Positions 40,440-59,839 of a stretch of DNA of 64,000 nucleotides are shown here, piece by piece. The notes under the pieces were generated by a model. That model was given only the letters and a program-made list of their open reading frames with translations. It did not search any database and had not been told where the DNA came from. Origin of the DNA: Diplosphaera chodatii (taxonomy: Eukaryota; Chlorophyta; Trebouxiophyceae; Prasiolales; Stichococcaceae); assembly GCA_032358165.1 (NCBI GenBank), contig JAALGY010000012.1:558001-622000 (forward strand), written 5' to 3'. Position numbers and translations under genes: made by a program. How positions within the stretch are numbered: position 1 is the first letter of the stretch; the number at the start of each line of letters is the position of its first letter.

Positions 40440-41308
40440 ATGATGTCCACTGCAACTCTGTCAGCAGTCCAGCGGCAGCCCAGTCAAGAGGCAGCAGCAC
40501 TATCACAGTTGCCTGCAGGAACGGCTGACGCCGGCAACGACGCCAGTAGCTTTCCACTGAACTCTCTGCCGCCAGACCTGCTGCTGCAAGTGCTCCTACT
40601 GGTTGGCAGCGCAGAGCTGCTGCGTATCTCCCAGGTCCCCGGTTGCTTGCACCAGCGTCCAAACTGTAGTCCTGCAAACAACTAGATGCTACGTGCCCAG
40701 CTGACTTGAACGTCATACATGCGCAGGTTTCTGCGACATTTGCAAGGGCATGTGAGGAGTGCTTCAAGGTGCACTGTCAGCAGCAGGGTTGGCGGTTTCC
40801 CCGCAGACCTCGAGAATCAACCGCTGGGCACAAGTGCTTCCCCTGGCGAGCCCTCTACAGGTGCATGGCAAGAGCACATGATATCCAAGCACCTTTGTGT
40901 TCACCTTATGCATGCTGAGTGGCACACCTGCAGCATGCCATTCTCAACATCGTACTCGATGGTTCGCAGGCGCCATGCCTGCAGAGCCTGCGGCGGAATT
41001 GGGGTGTTCCCTTGTCGCCATGGACTGGGCGTTATGCGTGGCAACAGCTGCTTGTACTTGATTTGCAAGCGCTGCAGGTGTGTTTCGTTGGGATATGAGT
41101 GCATGTTGTGGCGAGGGTTGGCATCCTTTCTATTTACCCCTTGCTGTACAAGGCGCGACTCGGCCATGCTTTCCCCTTCAGCCAATCGGGGCCGGTGCAG
41201 CAACGACTGGCGCAAGATGGCGTGCACGTCGATCTGTTTGGTGTCAACGGCCAGAAGCTGCTGCCCACAAAGAGAAAGGGTGCAGCAAGGCAGCGCAGCC
41301 GCACTTGA
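40440..41308 (+). CDS. F-box-like protein with a C-terminal CxxC pair
   Basis: Four exons are proposed. The ATG at 40440 opens MMSTATLSAVQRQPSQEAAA. The F-box reads FPLNSLPPDLLLQVLLLVGS and AELLRISQ (about 40552-40634), continuing after an intron with VSATFARACEECFKVHCQQQ and GWRFPRRPRE (from about 40732 to 40860). The F-box should bind SKP1 in an SCF ubiquitin ligase. A third exon (about 40970-41078) reads RACRACGGIGVFPCRHGLGV and LYLICKRCR, with two CxxC pairs suggesting a zinc-binding knuckle. The last exon (about 41155-41308) gives HAFPFSQSGPVQQRLAQDGV and a basic end, KRKGAARQRSRT. No substrate-binding repeats (LRR, WD40 or Kelch) are visible. The F-box call is moderate and the downstream exons less certain. 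Confidence 0.6.
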
Positions 41309-41940
41309 TGCGCTTCCGGCTGTCACGTTCCTTGACAGTTGAGCAAAGATGCATCTCAGGCAAAGCTTCACAGGCACTAATGGCAGAGAGTGGGGCCTGC
41401 CGCGGCCTGCCGAAGTCTTACATATGCAGGTTTGCTGCCTGATCATGGCTGCTGCTGTAATTTTCTGTATGCAGACGTGTCTTAACTTCGCACAGGGTTG
41501 CTAATGGCGAAGACTGACAACAGACACGGTTTGTGTTGCGCAGTGGTCTCTTGCGGAGAACATCAGCACTGTCCTGTAGGCCATATGCTGATGCTCAAAA
41601 CGGATGAAGCACGTGGCTCCTCATGTGCACCTCAAGGGTCAGGGTTGCAGCAATACAGCTTGACGCTGTTGGTGTGATGGGCATATGCATGTTTCGAGGG
41701 GTTGTGAGAGGAGGTGTCCAATGCCATGATCTTAGATACTTCTGCCACATAGTGACGTGGTAGCGAACTCAGCATGTATGTTTCACGCAGCCGTGTTACA
41801 ACCTGCCGAATCAATGACTTTCCAATCCATCAATTGCCCAGCTTCTGCACGCTGCAGACTGCTGCTGCGGAAGTGGCATACACCGGTCCCTGACACACGA
41901 GCACAGCAGAATGCACTCACTGCAGACGCCGACTAGCACG
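41309..41940. other. Convergent gap between the F-box gene and mtHSP70
   Basis: This is the 3' flank of both genes. A minus-strand open stretch at 41632-41814 (containing HYVAEVSKIMALDTSS) has no recognisable match and no splice partner. Nothing else is supported. Confidence 0.4.
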
Positions 41941-46512
<4,572 letters not shown>

Positions 46513-47211
46513 TCTGGAACCATGCTGATGTGCAAACTACCCTAGTCAAGTGCTTGCATATAACAATGTGTCCAGCATGTCAGTACCGTTTTACATGCAT
46601 GCAATGGGCATGCAGCATGTGGAGCGTGCATTTGCGACACGCATTGATGAAATGATGCAAGCCGAAATGCATACCGGAACAGGTTGTGGGCCGAGTAGCC
46701 GTCTGCCAAGCAGTTGCCCTGCTCTTTGCAACATCGTTAACCCCTTTGCCGTCCAGTCACTCGCCTGCACAAGTTGTGTGGGCTCTGCAAGGCCTGGCAG
46801 TCTCGCCAGCTGAAGCTGCGGGTGCCAGCAAGAGGCTTCCTGCCGCCGGATGACGTCACCTACTCACGTGCAAGGGGGAGGGAGAGAGGTTTCTGCCGAA
46901 TGCAAGTGCACCAAATCTGAATGCAGGCAGGTCTCACAGCCAAAGTCTCTCACTCACACAGCAGCACAAAAGGTTCCAGGAATGTGTGCAGTGACGACAG
47001 TAAACAGATGTATGTCTGATTGTAGCACATCTGTGTGCTGCCTACTTGACTGGCGTTCGTGAAGTTCGACCTGGCCGACACACGCCGAAACGGAGCGACC
47101 TACAGTGTCAGCCGGTAGGCTGCAATTCTGTACAACAAGCATGTAACCTGGCACCATGTTGGTCTAGACGCATATCAACCGTGCGACCTGGCTGGTCAAG
47201 CCTTAACGCAG
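46513..47211. promoter_or_regulatory. Divergent upstream region of mtHSP70 and the RH58-like helicase
   Basis: These 699 bases lie between divergent starts and should contain both promoters. I could not identify heat-shock elements with confidence, and no coding exon is supported. Confidence 0.4.
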
Positions 47212-50001
47212 ATGCGGGTGTGTCAGCAGCCTTGCCGCAGCGTCATGTTGCTGTGGCACACGCATGCCAGACACGCAGCCAGTCGGTGCACGACCAGCGC
47301 ACATGACTACATTAGGCAGCCAAGGTGTCTGCAGCATACGCTGGCCCTGCAACCAGCACAGCCACCACAACATGCACGCCAGCAACAGCGTTATGGCGTC
47401 GGACGCCCTCCAGCCACGCCAGCCGGACGCCAGGCGCGGCTCAGACAGACCTGGTGTCAGGCGGTAGCCTCAGACGAGCGAACGGAGGCTGTCGGCGCAA
47501 GCAACAGCCGGCGCACGCCTTTCGAGCAGCTTGGCGTGGACAGCCGTCTGGCGGCACAGCTGCGGTCGGAGGACATCACTGAGCCTACAGCGGTGCAAGC
47601 GGCAGCGATTCCCAGGGTCCTGCAGGGCGGCAACATCGCCGTTCAGTGCTATACTGGGTCTGGCAAGACGCTGGCGTACCTGCTGCCGGTGCTGACAGCC
47701 GCCATCGCACGCGCCGAAGCCGAGACCAGAGCCGCTGCAGCCGCCAGCAGCAGGGCGCAGCAGCAGCAGTGGGGCACGCTGCAGGCAGTTGTCGTGGTGC
47801 CCTCGCGCGAGCTGGCTATGCAGATCGTGCGGGTGGCGCAGGGCCTGCTGCCGCCCGGGGCGCGGGGCGCTGTGCAGCAGTGCATCGGCGGTGCCAACCC
47901 CCACCGCCAGGTCTCGCGGCTCTGATGCATGCAATAACATACTGGGGGAGACATACTTCCGGCCTTTCAGGCTACGGCTGAGATGTATGCAGTACATGTC
48001 TGGTTTAGCTGCATTGGAGCTGGGCCGGGCTAGCAGCACATACGGGTTGTATCGTCGCTGAGCAATCCTCCTCTGTCCACTGTCGCTCAGTTCGAGGGTA
48101 AGGTGGTGAGGTGACACAGATTTTCTGCAATATCTTCTCCGATCATGTGCAGGCGCAGGCGATCAAGGACAACCGGCCGGTGCTGGCGGTGGGCACGCCG
48201 GGCCGCCTGGCGGAGCTCAGCCGGGAGGGCGTGCTGCAGACGCACCGCACCGCGGCACTGGTGCTGGACGAGGTGGACCAGCTGCTGGCGCCCAACTTCC
48301 GGGAGGACCTGTCCCGCATACTGGAGCACACAGGTGGGGTGCTTCCTGGGTACACGCCCCTTGCATGAGTGAGACGCTTAGCGGCATTTTGTTCTGGACT
48401 GTCAGCGCTGCACTGCACTGCAGAGTGCAGGGGACACAGGTGAGGCGTACGCTGGGTACACACCCTTGCAGAAGTGCGACTCTGGCAGAGTGCTGAGCCG
48501 GAGCTCTGGACTGAAGCGCGCACTCCGTCACCACATTCCCATGGGAGCCTACCTTCTGTGTACACACATGCAGGGAAGCGGTGTGAGGGTGGGCGGCAGA
48601 CGGTGCTGGTGTCTGCAACGCTGACACCTGCAGTGCTGGCCACTTGCTCGCAATGGTGCCCCAACCTGCAGCCGGTGGTGGTGGGTGCTGACCCAGCAGC
48701 CGAAGCCTCCGAAGGCAGGGTTGAAGCGCCTGTCGCCCCCAACCCCGATTTGCAGCACAGCAGCACAGACACACAGCAGACACCACAGTGGGGCTGGGAC
48801 ACAGACATTCGACCAGCAGACCGTGAGCTTCCCTTGGCAGGCCTTGCACTGTTAGCCCATCACGCTCTGTCACTCTTGCAGCTATGGGTTGCAAAGCAAC
48901 CTGTGGCTACCGTCTGAGGCATTTGCAGGTTCACTGTCATACTCATTTGGCGTCTACATCTGTTGTACCCCATCAACCCTTTTTCCTGCATTCCACAGGC
49001 ACAGAGGTGCAGCAGGCTGCCAGTGCCCAGGCAGGAGCGGCGCTGCCTCCGCATATTCGGCACATGTATGTGGTCACACCGCCGCACCGCCGCGTCGACT
49101 TCCTCCGCCGAACCATCCATGCGCTTGAAGCGCAGCGGTGCCTGGTCTTCATGAACTTCCAGCAGCGCCTGAAGGTATCGCCGCGTATATGCATGTAAAG
49201 TGCAGCAGAATAATGCTGTCTCACACACAAGGTGAACGACTCTCACTAGTGCCATGGTCGTTGCTTGTCTCATGCACCATGATACTGCAGCTTTCCTTCC
49301 TTTCTAAGCCTAGCTGAGTTGCCTAGTGATCTGATATATCAGGACACTCAGTTCAAGCTGGAGGCAGGCGGCATGAAGGTTGCATGCTTGCATGGGGAGC
49401 TCAGCAAGATGCAGCGGCAAAAGATCCTGGCGCAGTTCATTGACGGCCGGTTCCGTGCGCTGGTGAGCCCTTCTGGAAGTTTGCACGAAACGACCGGATG
49501 TGCCGCAGCCCCAGATTGTGTTGCTGACTCGTGGCCAACACACTTCGGTCATGGCAAAGATCATCCAATGCACCTTTGTGCATTTTTTCCCAGATTGTGA
49601 GCGACATGGCGGCACGCGGCCTGGACGTGGTGGACTGCGATGCGGTGTTCAACCTGGAGCTGCCCAGCGATGCAGCGGGCTACGCACACCGAGCTGGCAG
49701 AACCGCTCGGGCCGGCCGGTGAGTGCACGCTGTGTGCAGTAGGGGCACTGCTGATCACACTGCAAGCTGGATCGCATGCACTGTATCAGGGACGCGCAGC
49801 ACGCAGCTGCTGTCAGGGTCACCATGCCAGACCTGCGTGCGTCTCTCTCGCAGGGAGGGGACCGTCATTTCGCTGGTCACGCCTGGGGAGGCATTCGTTG
49901 TCGAGAAGATGGCCAAGAAGCTGCAAGTCAACATTCCAGAGGTGGATGTGGCGGGTGGCGATGTCAAATACTGTGACCGGCGGACACCGATGCAGTCTTG
50001 A
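47212..50001 (+). CDS. RH58: DEAD-box RNA helicase, RH58-like, organelle-targeted
   Basis: The ATG at 47212 (or 47245, MLLWHTHARHAASR) opens a long Arg/His/Gln-rich, acid-poor targeting region. Motifs follow: TPFEQLGVDSRLAAQL (Q motif region), QCYTGSGKTLAYLLPVL (motif I, about 47645), VVVVPSRELAMQIV (Ia), AVGTPGRLAELSREG (about 48185), VLDEVDQLLAPNFRED (motif II, as DEVD), QTVLVSATLTPAVLA (III), LPPHIRHMYVVTPPHRRVDF, CLVFMNFQQRLK, KVACLHGELSKMQRQKILAQ, SDMAARGLDVVDCDAVFNLE and YAHRAGRTARAGR (VI, about 49680-49720). It ends KLQVNIPEVDV...RRTPMQS, with the stop at 49999-50001. DEVD and 'THRTAALVLDEVDQLLxxNFRED' match the chloroplast RH58 group rather than cytosolic eIF4A. A role in plastid RNA or ribosome maturation is inferred from the group. 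Confidence 0.9.
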
Positions 50002-50457
50002 TTGCCGTTGAACAGATCAGGTTGTTCTTCAGAAGGAAGTCAAAGACGTTGTACTCGGAAACCTGCATGTTGCACCTAGCAGGTTGGCACACAGGGCTGC
50101 CAGATGTACTGGTACAGGCGGTACAACATCAGACGGTCTGCTCAAATACATGTGCCATTATATCGTCGTCGCAGAGTGTTGCATCACGGTTTCCATGCCA
50201 GTGTCAGCATACAACGGCTTTTGAACGATCATCAGGCACTGCTGCAAATCAAAGGCATTTTTGGCAACATCAGGGTGAGCGCATGCCGCGTAGCTGGCCT
50301 GCGGCCCCACCACATTGATCAAGCCAAAATAGCCAGTAGACGTCAGAATTCTCCATTTTGCTTGCTGCTCGTGAGGCGCCTCTGGTCCGCCTGAACCGTA
50401 GACTTCTGCGAGCAGAGTGCTACAACAGGTGGGAGATCTGCACAGGCCATCATTGAC
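50002..50457. other. Gap between the helicase and the GT7 gene
   Basis: The two genes run in the same direction, so this holds the helicase 3' flank and the GT7 promoter. Open stretches here are short and have no family resemblance. Confidence 0.4.
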
Positions 50458-51934
50458 ATGCTTCAATTTGGACCTCGATGGATGTCCCAGAACCTTTTGC
50501 AACATCCACACAGTGCTACCACACGTCATGGGCAGGGTGATCCGTGGTGCATGCCCGGCCCAAGACTGCGGCGGCGCCAACCTTTCGCTGCCGCGGCAAC
50601 ATGCGCCGCGTTTGTGCTGCTTGCGGTGCTGTGCATAGTCCTCACCACTCGCCTGTCGGCCTGCAATGCCGCTCAGCTAGCATCCTTCAGCAGAGTCAGC
50701 GTCAGCAGGATGGGGCAGCAGCATTGGCAGCGCAGCACAGATCGGCGACGGCCGCGCCTCGCAGTGTTCATACCGTTTCGGGACCGCCCGCAGCAGCTGG
50801 CCGCCATGCTGCCGGTCACGGCGGGGTGCCTGGCCCGCAGCGGCGTCGACGCCAGCATGTTCGTGCTGGAGCAGGCGCCCGGGCTGCACTTCAACCGCGG
50901 GGCGCTGCTCAATGCGGGCGCCCTGCTGCTTGCTGGCAGCGGCTACGACTGCTTGGTGTTTCATGACGTAGACACGGTCTGCGGCCCCCATGAAACGGTG
51001 GGTGCTTGATAATGCTCGATGTCATGCGATTGTCACTTTGCTGAATAGCGGGCAGCCACAATCCAGATGGCCGTCTCTTCTGTCATGGTGATGCGATGCA
51101 TGGCACCGTGCTGCAGAGGGGTGAACCACTGTACGATCCATGTGCGCTCCCTCTGCAGGTGGCATATCGGTGCCCTGCCGGGAAGGTGCCGCTGCACCTG
51201 ACGCCGCCTGGGATGCACCCGCGTGATGATTACCCCGAGTTCCTGGGCGGCAACATCGTTTTCACGCCGGCGCAGTTTGCCCGTGTCAACGGCTTCCATG
51301 TGCGCTGCCTGGCACGGATACTCTGCTCACTACATGCTGTAACACAGCTAGAATTGGCCATACATCTAGATCGAGAAGGCTACCGGGTTCAGCAAGTGGA
51401 GCCATAATAGCCATAAAGGCCTATCCACCATGTTGACAATGCCACATGTTGGGGTGCGCAGAACGCATTCTGGGGTTGGGGCAAGGAGGACAACAACATG
51501 GTGCGGCGGCTGCAGCTGCATGGCATGTGGCCACCGGAGCATCCGCATGTGCGGCAGCGTCCCCAGCGGGTGCTGAGTTTTGCTACATGAGAATTATTGC
51601 TCCTGTGCCAGGAATCTTGCATATCACTGGGTGATGTGGCTGTATTGTGACAGCTGTTCGTGCCACAATGCACCATCACTCATTGCAGGACTACTATTGG
51701 CAGCATCTGGACCACCCGCGATCCTACCCGGTCACTGCAAAGACGCGGACGGGTGCCAACACCACGCAGCTGGCCAACCTTCACCCGCAAGTGCACAACG
51801 ACAACCGCACTGGGCTGCGGGAGATGCGCTTCAGAGTGCTACGGATAGACCCAGTGGGCAATGCAACACGCATCGTCATCCAGCTGGAGTGTGACAGGTC
51901 GCTGACTCCCTGGTGTGAGCAAACGCCAACATGA
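50458..51934 (+). CDS. GT7 family glycosyltransferase (beta-1,4-galactosyltransferase-like), type II Golgi membrane protein
   Basis: Four exons. The start is the ATG at 50458 or, more economically, 50551 (MPGPRLRRRQP), which places a basic cytosolic tail before one TM helix (FAAAATCAAFVLLAVLCIVL), the type II topology of Golgi enzymes. The catalytic part reads LAVFIPFRDRPQQLAAMLPV (about 50758), LHFNRGALLNAGALLLAG (FNRxxLLNxG), CLVFHDVDTVCGP (DVD metal site, about 50953-50990), PEFLGGNIVFTPAQFARVNG (51237-51290), then NAFWGWGKEDNNMVRRLQLH (51461-51520, GWGxEDN motif) and a last exon ending CDRSLTPWCEQTPT. The motifs appear in the order seen in animal B4GALT enzymes, which transfer Gal from UDP-Gal to GlcNAc or xylose. 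Acceptor specificity cannot be read. Land plants generally lack GT7 enzymes. Confidence 0.88.
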
Positions 51935-52084
51935 TAGCTTCGTTTGGGTCAACGATGCATGTCATGTGCTACTGGCCCAGTGGCGTGGCAATCTGGTCGC
52001 ACTGAGTTACAATAAACCTGAGCTACCACGAAGCAATGATATACATGCATCCTCAACAGCAGGGTCCAAGGAATTCGTGCGCGG

Positions 52085-55522
<3,438 letters not shown>

Positions 55523-55850
55523 GATGAAGCCGCAAAATCAAAGAAACGAACAGAGCAGGTTTGCGGTTGTGCGGAAATTCTCGGGGTAGGGCAATCCATC
55601 GCAGTGGTCTGGAAGCATCGAAGCAGTTTGGTGGAAGCAGTGCTTTGCTTAAGCAGCTGTTGCCTCTGTGTGTCAGTGACCAATCTGCAGCGCTTTACAT
55701 GATGTCCAAAATCTGACACGCGCCAGTGCAGTAAAGGCTGTCAACGACGCAGTGCTGTAGCGTGCCGTTGCACTTTGCTGTGTGACCTATGTAATGCGCA
55801 GGTTACATAGATTTGCCGCCTTCTCTGCAACTCCAATGACTGGCCGAGCC

Positions 55851-57275
55851 TCAAGCGTAGAACTCCTGCACAGCGATGACGACAAGGTGACAACCTACGC
55901 AACATTGCGCCCCCATCACACAGCATTAGCCCACGTTCAAGTGATCCAGGAGGGCTGGCGTCATGCAGAGTCAGGCACCATGTCCACCAGCGCTCACATT
56001 GAGGTATGCAAGCGCCTCCTCTTCGATCACGATCTTGTCGGCGCGCAGCACGTCGTACACCCGCACTGCAGACGCGAAGTTGACCTCCAGCTTCTCGATG
56101 TTGCGGGCTGACATAAGCACGTTGTCCACCTGCACGTGAAGCGCAGCGCCACCCGTCAGCACTTGCCAACCTCAATGCCGCTCTGCGTGTGCTGACTTGG
56201 AAACCTGATGATGGTGGCACGGCTGGAGGCATGTCTCGTAGGACCCAACAAAGCAGCACAGGTGTTGGACCTCTGCTGCCTATGCTGACAGGCTCACCTG
56301 CTCATTCATGATGAGCAGTGTATACTCCTCTGGGTCTGCGCCAACCTTCGCCAGGGTATCCACCAGCGTCTTCGTCTTCGGGCCGGCTTCAAACTGGCTC
56401 TGCATGGTAGAAGGTTTGACAGCCACTTGAGCACAAGTCGCAGGCAGGCGGGAGGCGAAAGTGCCAGCCCAGGGCGATCCTGCAACACGAGGTAGCATGT
56501 CACCTTCAGGCTGCGGACTGTGACAGTGCTGCCGGCTGCGCTGTGCAATGCCGTGGCGAGCGCGAGCCGCCGCTCCTTCTTGTTCATCTTGATGCTCCAG
56601 TCCTTTGGCTGCAGAGGAGCATGGATGTGCAGGATGTCAGCCGACAGATATGTGGTCTGGTGCAATGCACACTGTGAAGCGCCAACAATGCCGCTACCGA
56701 CAGCAGAGTAGAACGCCAGCTGACCTTGGGGCCGAAGACCACACCACCGCCTGGCCGCAGGGGTGTGCGCTTGCTACCCATCCGCGCATTGCCGGTACCC
56801 TTCTGTGCCATCGGCTTCTTACCGCCGCCCCGCACCTCTGCCCGTGTCTTAGTGCTGGCTGTACCCTGTATTACGGCAGGAGACCAGCTCAGCGCGGCCA
56901 TGGGCACCGCCCGTTGCTGTTTGCCACGGTGCGTGTGGCGGCAAAGCGAGAGCTGCAGCAAAGCGCTGCATGATCGGTGTCCCAGCATCTCACCGAGCGG
57001 GCGTTCTGCCGTGCCATGACCAGGTATCTGTGTACCAGGCCCTTGGCTGTGTCGTCGCCCGCGACCTTGATCGTGAGGTCGGCCGAGCCCACATCCTCGC
57101 CCTGAAAGTCCTTCACAGGCACCGCTACCGTGACTGGGGCTGCCTCTGCGCGCGCCAGCTGCGGGCGAGCACGCTGCGTGATCGGTCGCCGCTGCTGCAG
57201 GCGCAGCGGCTGCCCTGCATGTTGCTGCCTAAGCTGGCTGCAGCCGGGACATCTGGCCGGCAGCAGAGCCGACAT
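55851..57275 (-). CDS. RPL4: Plastid 50S ribosomal protein uL4c
   Basis: The ATG at 57275 opens [20 protein letters not shown], followed by Arg/Gln-rich sequence to [12 protein letters not shown], typical of a chloroplast transit peptide. The mature part reads [30 protein letters not shown], then [43 protein letters not shown] (about 56860-56730), [20 protein letters not shown] (about 56600-56530), [35 protein letters not shown] (about 56125) and [20 protein letters not shown]. This is bacterial-type L4, with its basic loop that lines the exit tunnel. The tail probably splices at AYLN/GTGAGC (about 55990) to a tiny last exon reading EFYA, stop at 55851-55853. A mitochondrial copy is the less likely alternative. 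The gene follows LPD on the same strand. Confidence 0.9.
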
Positions 57276-57755
57276 CTGGGGCCAAGCCACGGCCAGCGGT
57301 CACTATGTCCCTTCGCCCTGTTGCTTAGTACACCGAGTGACTGCTTCAATGTAGGCTCGACAGCCTGCGGTGAGGTGCACGCCGCAGCAGGCAGCACTCA
57401 TCTGCCGACATGGCAGCAGGAAGCTCTGGAAGGCGAAGGAGTATGAGCGTTCGACTCCACACTTGCTCAATGTACAACCCACCCCACTGTACGCCGATGG
57501 CGTCACGTTGATCAGCATAGTGGCTGCACGAATCCTTTGCTTGGTGTCGACTGCGTGCACCTTGGCAGCTTGGCTGCCTCGTGTTTGTGCGGCGCTGTCG
57601 CTGCTCAGACACCCAGAAGCATGGTCAGAAGTGCATGCCTGCATTGACCTATACGATAGACATCTGGATGGTGCCTAACAAGGCTGACAGGTCAGGCAGG
57701 CTGACTGTGGTCTGATGACATATTGGCACAGCCTCAAGTAAGGCGTCCGCACACC
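57276..57755. promoter_or_regulatory. Divergent upstream region of uL4c and the PRA1 gene
   Basis: These 480 bases separate divergent starts, so both promoters should lie here. No coding exon or recognisable motif was found. Confidence 0.4.
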
Positions 57756-59477
57756 ATGCCGCTCTTCCAACGCTGGTTGAACCACCCCAGCCCGCTGTTG
57801 GCTTCGGTGCCGCTGGAAGGCACGCAGACGGTCCCCGGGCTGCGAGAGTTGGAGCGTCGAGCACGGCTGCAGCCGGTGCCGCCGCCACATACAGAGCATC
57901 CCTCCCGAGGCCGTGCACAGAGGAGCAGCAGCAGGTGCCACCTATGCAGTCCTGGGCCTAATGGCGTCACCGTCCTGAAAAGACCGAGGATGCGCAGGTC
58001 TTGCTCGACACCCTGTAGCAAACGGGAAACACTTGCAACATGACATGCGTCAGGTATCAGGGCCCACATGTCTGGGAACTGCCAGTGGATGCTATGCGGG
58101 CAGCGCCAGTGGAGTGGGAGCGCTTCCTGCACGGCGGCTGCCTGCAAGATGCATACAACGTGCCGGACAGCACCGCCATGCTGCTGGAGCGTCTGGACGA
58201 GAATATTGTCACCTACCTGGTATGCCATCCTCAAACAGTAGTCCGGGTGCTGATGCATTGCTTACAACAGAATTGTGCGATACAAGTCATGTGCGCTTCC
58301 ATGCATTACCATGCTGCCGGCAGCTCCAGCAAGCTGCATGACCAGCTCCTTTGCCACTCCGGCTTGTGTATGTGTCAGAATACGTTTATAATGGAAGATT
58401 TACGGTGCTGCATGCATATTGACCTCCACTCTGCTTGTGCAGGCCAATTACATCCGTATAGCGTGGGTGCTGCTTGCCATTGCTGGGTGCGTTGCCACAG
58501 CAAAGCCTTGCCGATGTTGGCATGCGCCCTGCTGGCGACCGATCGGACATGGTGATGCATTACATCTGCAACGGTGTGAACCTTTGGACAACTCATGTGA
58601 ATTTTGTGTCGCACCACTGCTGAGCAGGTACATGAACCCTAAGGCAGCACTTGGCATATTCGCCCTGCTGCTGATGCTGGCTGCAAACGTCGGGCTGCGG
58701 CAAGCAGATGTCAGAGGCCAGAATGCAGAGGTGCTGATGTAACACCCAAGATGAGAGTCATCGCTTGGTTTATGCGCCTCTGTCTGCCTGACGACCAGCG
58801 GCCCTCAGCAACCCTGCTGCAGTCATGCCATGCACTATCATAACTCTGACCATCAGTGACACACAGATGGCAAGCTCGATGCTGATGGTGGCGGTGCCCA
58901 TTGTCGTCATCTGGACGCGCTGTCTGGCGGTGCTGTTACGGTAATCCCTTTCTTGCCCTGCTGTTTGGTGGTGTCGACCCACGAAAAATCTCCTGGCGCT
59001 TGAGCAAAGCTGTTTATGTCTTCGTCGTGGTCCCGATTGGCACCGTGTCGGACCTTCTCGTAGGTGGCTGCTGCATGCCGTGCTGCTGACAGCGCTGCAT
59101 GGCGGCCTACGAATCTCACGCACAGAAACAGCAGCCCCTCTGCGGCGGGGCGTCACCTTCAGCCAAATCCTTGGCTTCGAGTGCGTCCTGGTGTACACAA
59201 CATCGTGCAACCTCAGAGCAAAGCCACGTCCCAAGGCATGATGTCTGGCATTGCCACAGCCAGCCGTGCAGTGAGCTGATGCTCTCAGCCCACTTTTGCT
59301 TGCAGTCAGTCGCACCCGGATCCGCAGCGCGTCTTCAGGGAGCTCTGGCAGATATCGTGGGGGGCTGCCTGCGATGCTGCACGCCCTGCGGCGGCTTGGT
59401 GCCGGCGGCAACTGCGGCAGCCAATCATAGTGATGCCGTACCGTCGAAGGCCACATTCAGATGCATATGTCGGTTGA
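57756..59477 (+). CDS. PRA1 family protein (prenylated Rab acceptor-like membrane protein)
   Basis: The ATG at 57756 opens MPLFQRWLNHPSPLLASVPL, a soluble N-terminus ending RAQRSSS. Phase-2 splicing gives YQGPHVWELPVDAMRAAPVE (58036-58218), with AMLLERLDENIVTYL. This continues as ANYIRIAWVLLAIAG/YMNPKAALGIFALLLMLAAN (from about 58443 and 58628), a hydrophobic pair matching the 'N...YL.NY..I.......L..P..L' core of PRA1 proteins, which act in Rab and vesicle trafficking at the ER and Golgi. A further exon (about 58867-58938) adds MASSMLMVAVPIVVIWTRCL, a third hydrophobic segment. The final exon is uncertain: one in-phase reading from about 59309 runs to a stop at 59475-59477, but it is not hydrophobic. 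Family assignment rests on topology plus the NYxRI...P...L segment. Confidence 0.6.
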
Positions 59478-59839
59478 TTGCTTGGAGGGCGCGAGAGTTG
59501 CTGCTTTATGAGTTTACTGCACTCAATCAGTAGTTCCTGGCGTGAATGTGCACTGTAGTGGGCTCTTGTGGGCTATGCACAACGTAGTGTGTTAGGAGAG
59601 GATGCTTCGATTGGGCTTGTCAAAGTAAGGCGTGTTTGTTTGCTGTTGAGAGGTTGTTTTTTCTGATCACCTCGAGCGTGACGACAACAGAGTTGGCATT
59701 GATGTAAACAGTGAGGCGAAACGTGCCTTCCTCAGAACGCTTCCAAGTGTAGACACCACGGAGAGATCTCATTGAGACTATAATGGGCAGTCTGCTCCGC
59801 CGCCCGGCATTCCGTTCCAAGGATGCCTCCCTCAGGCTG
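59478..59839. other. Convergent gap between PRA1 gene and RNMT
   Basis: This is the 3' flank of both genes. No coding sequence, repeat or RNA gene is supported. Confidence 0.4.

Noticed and set aside
58770..59456. 228-codon minus-strand open frame
   Set aside because: It lies antisense to the PRA1-like exons, is Arg/Ser/His-rich with no family resemblance, and looks like a GC-rich shadow frame.
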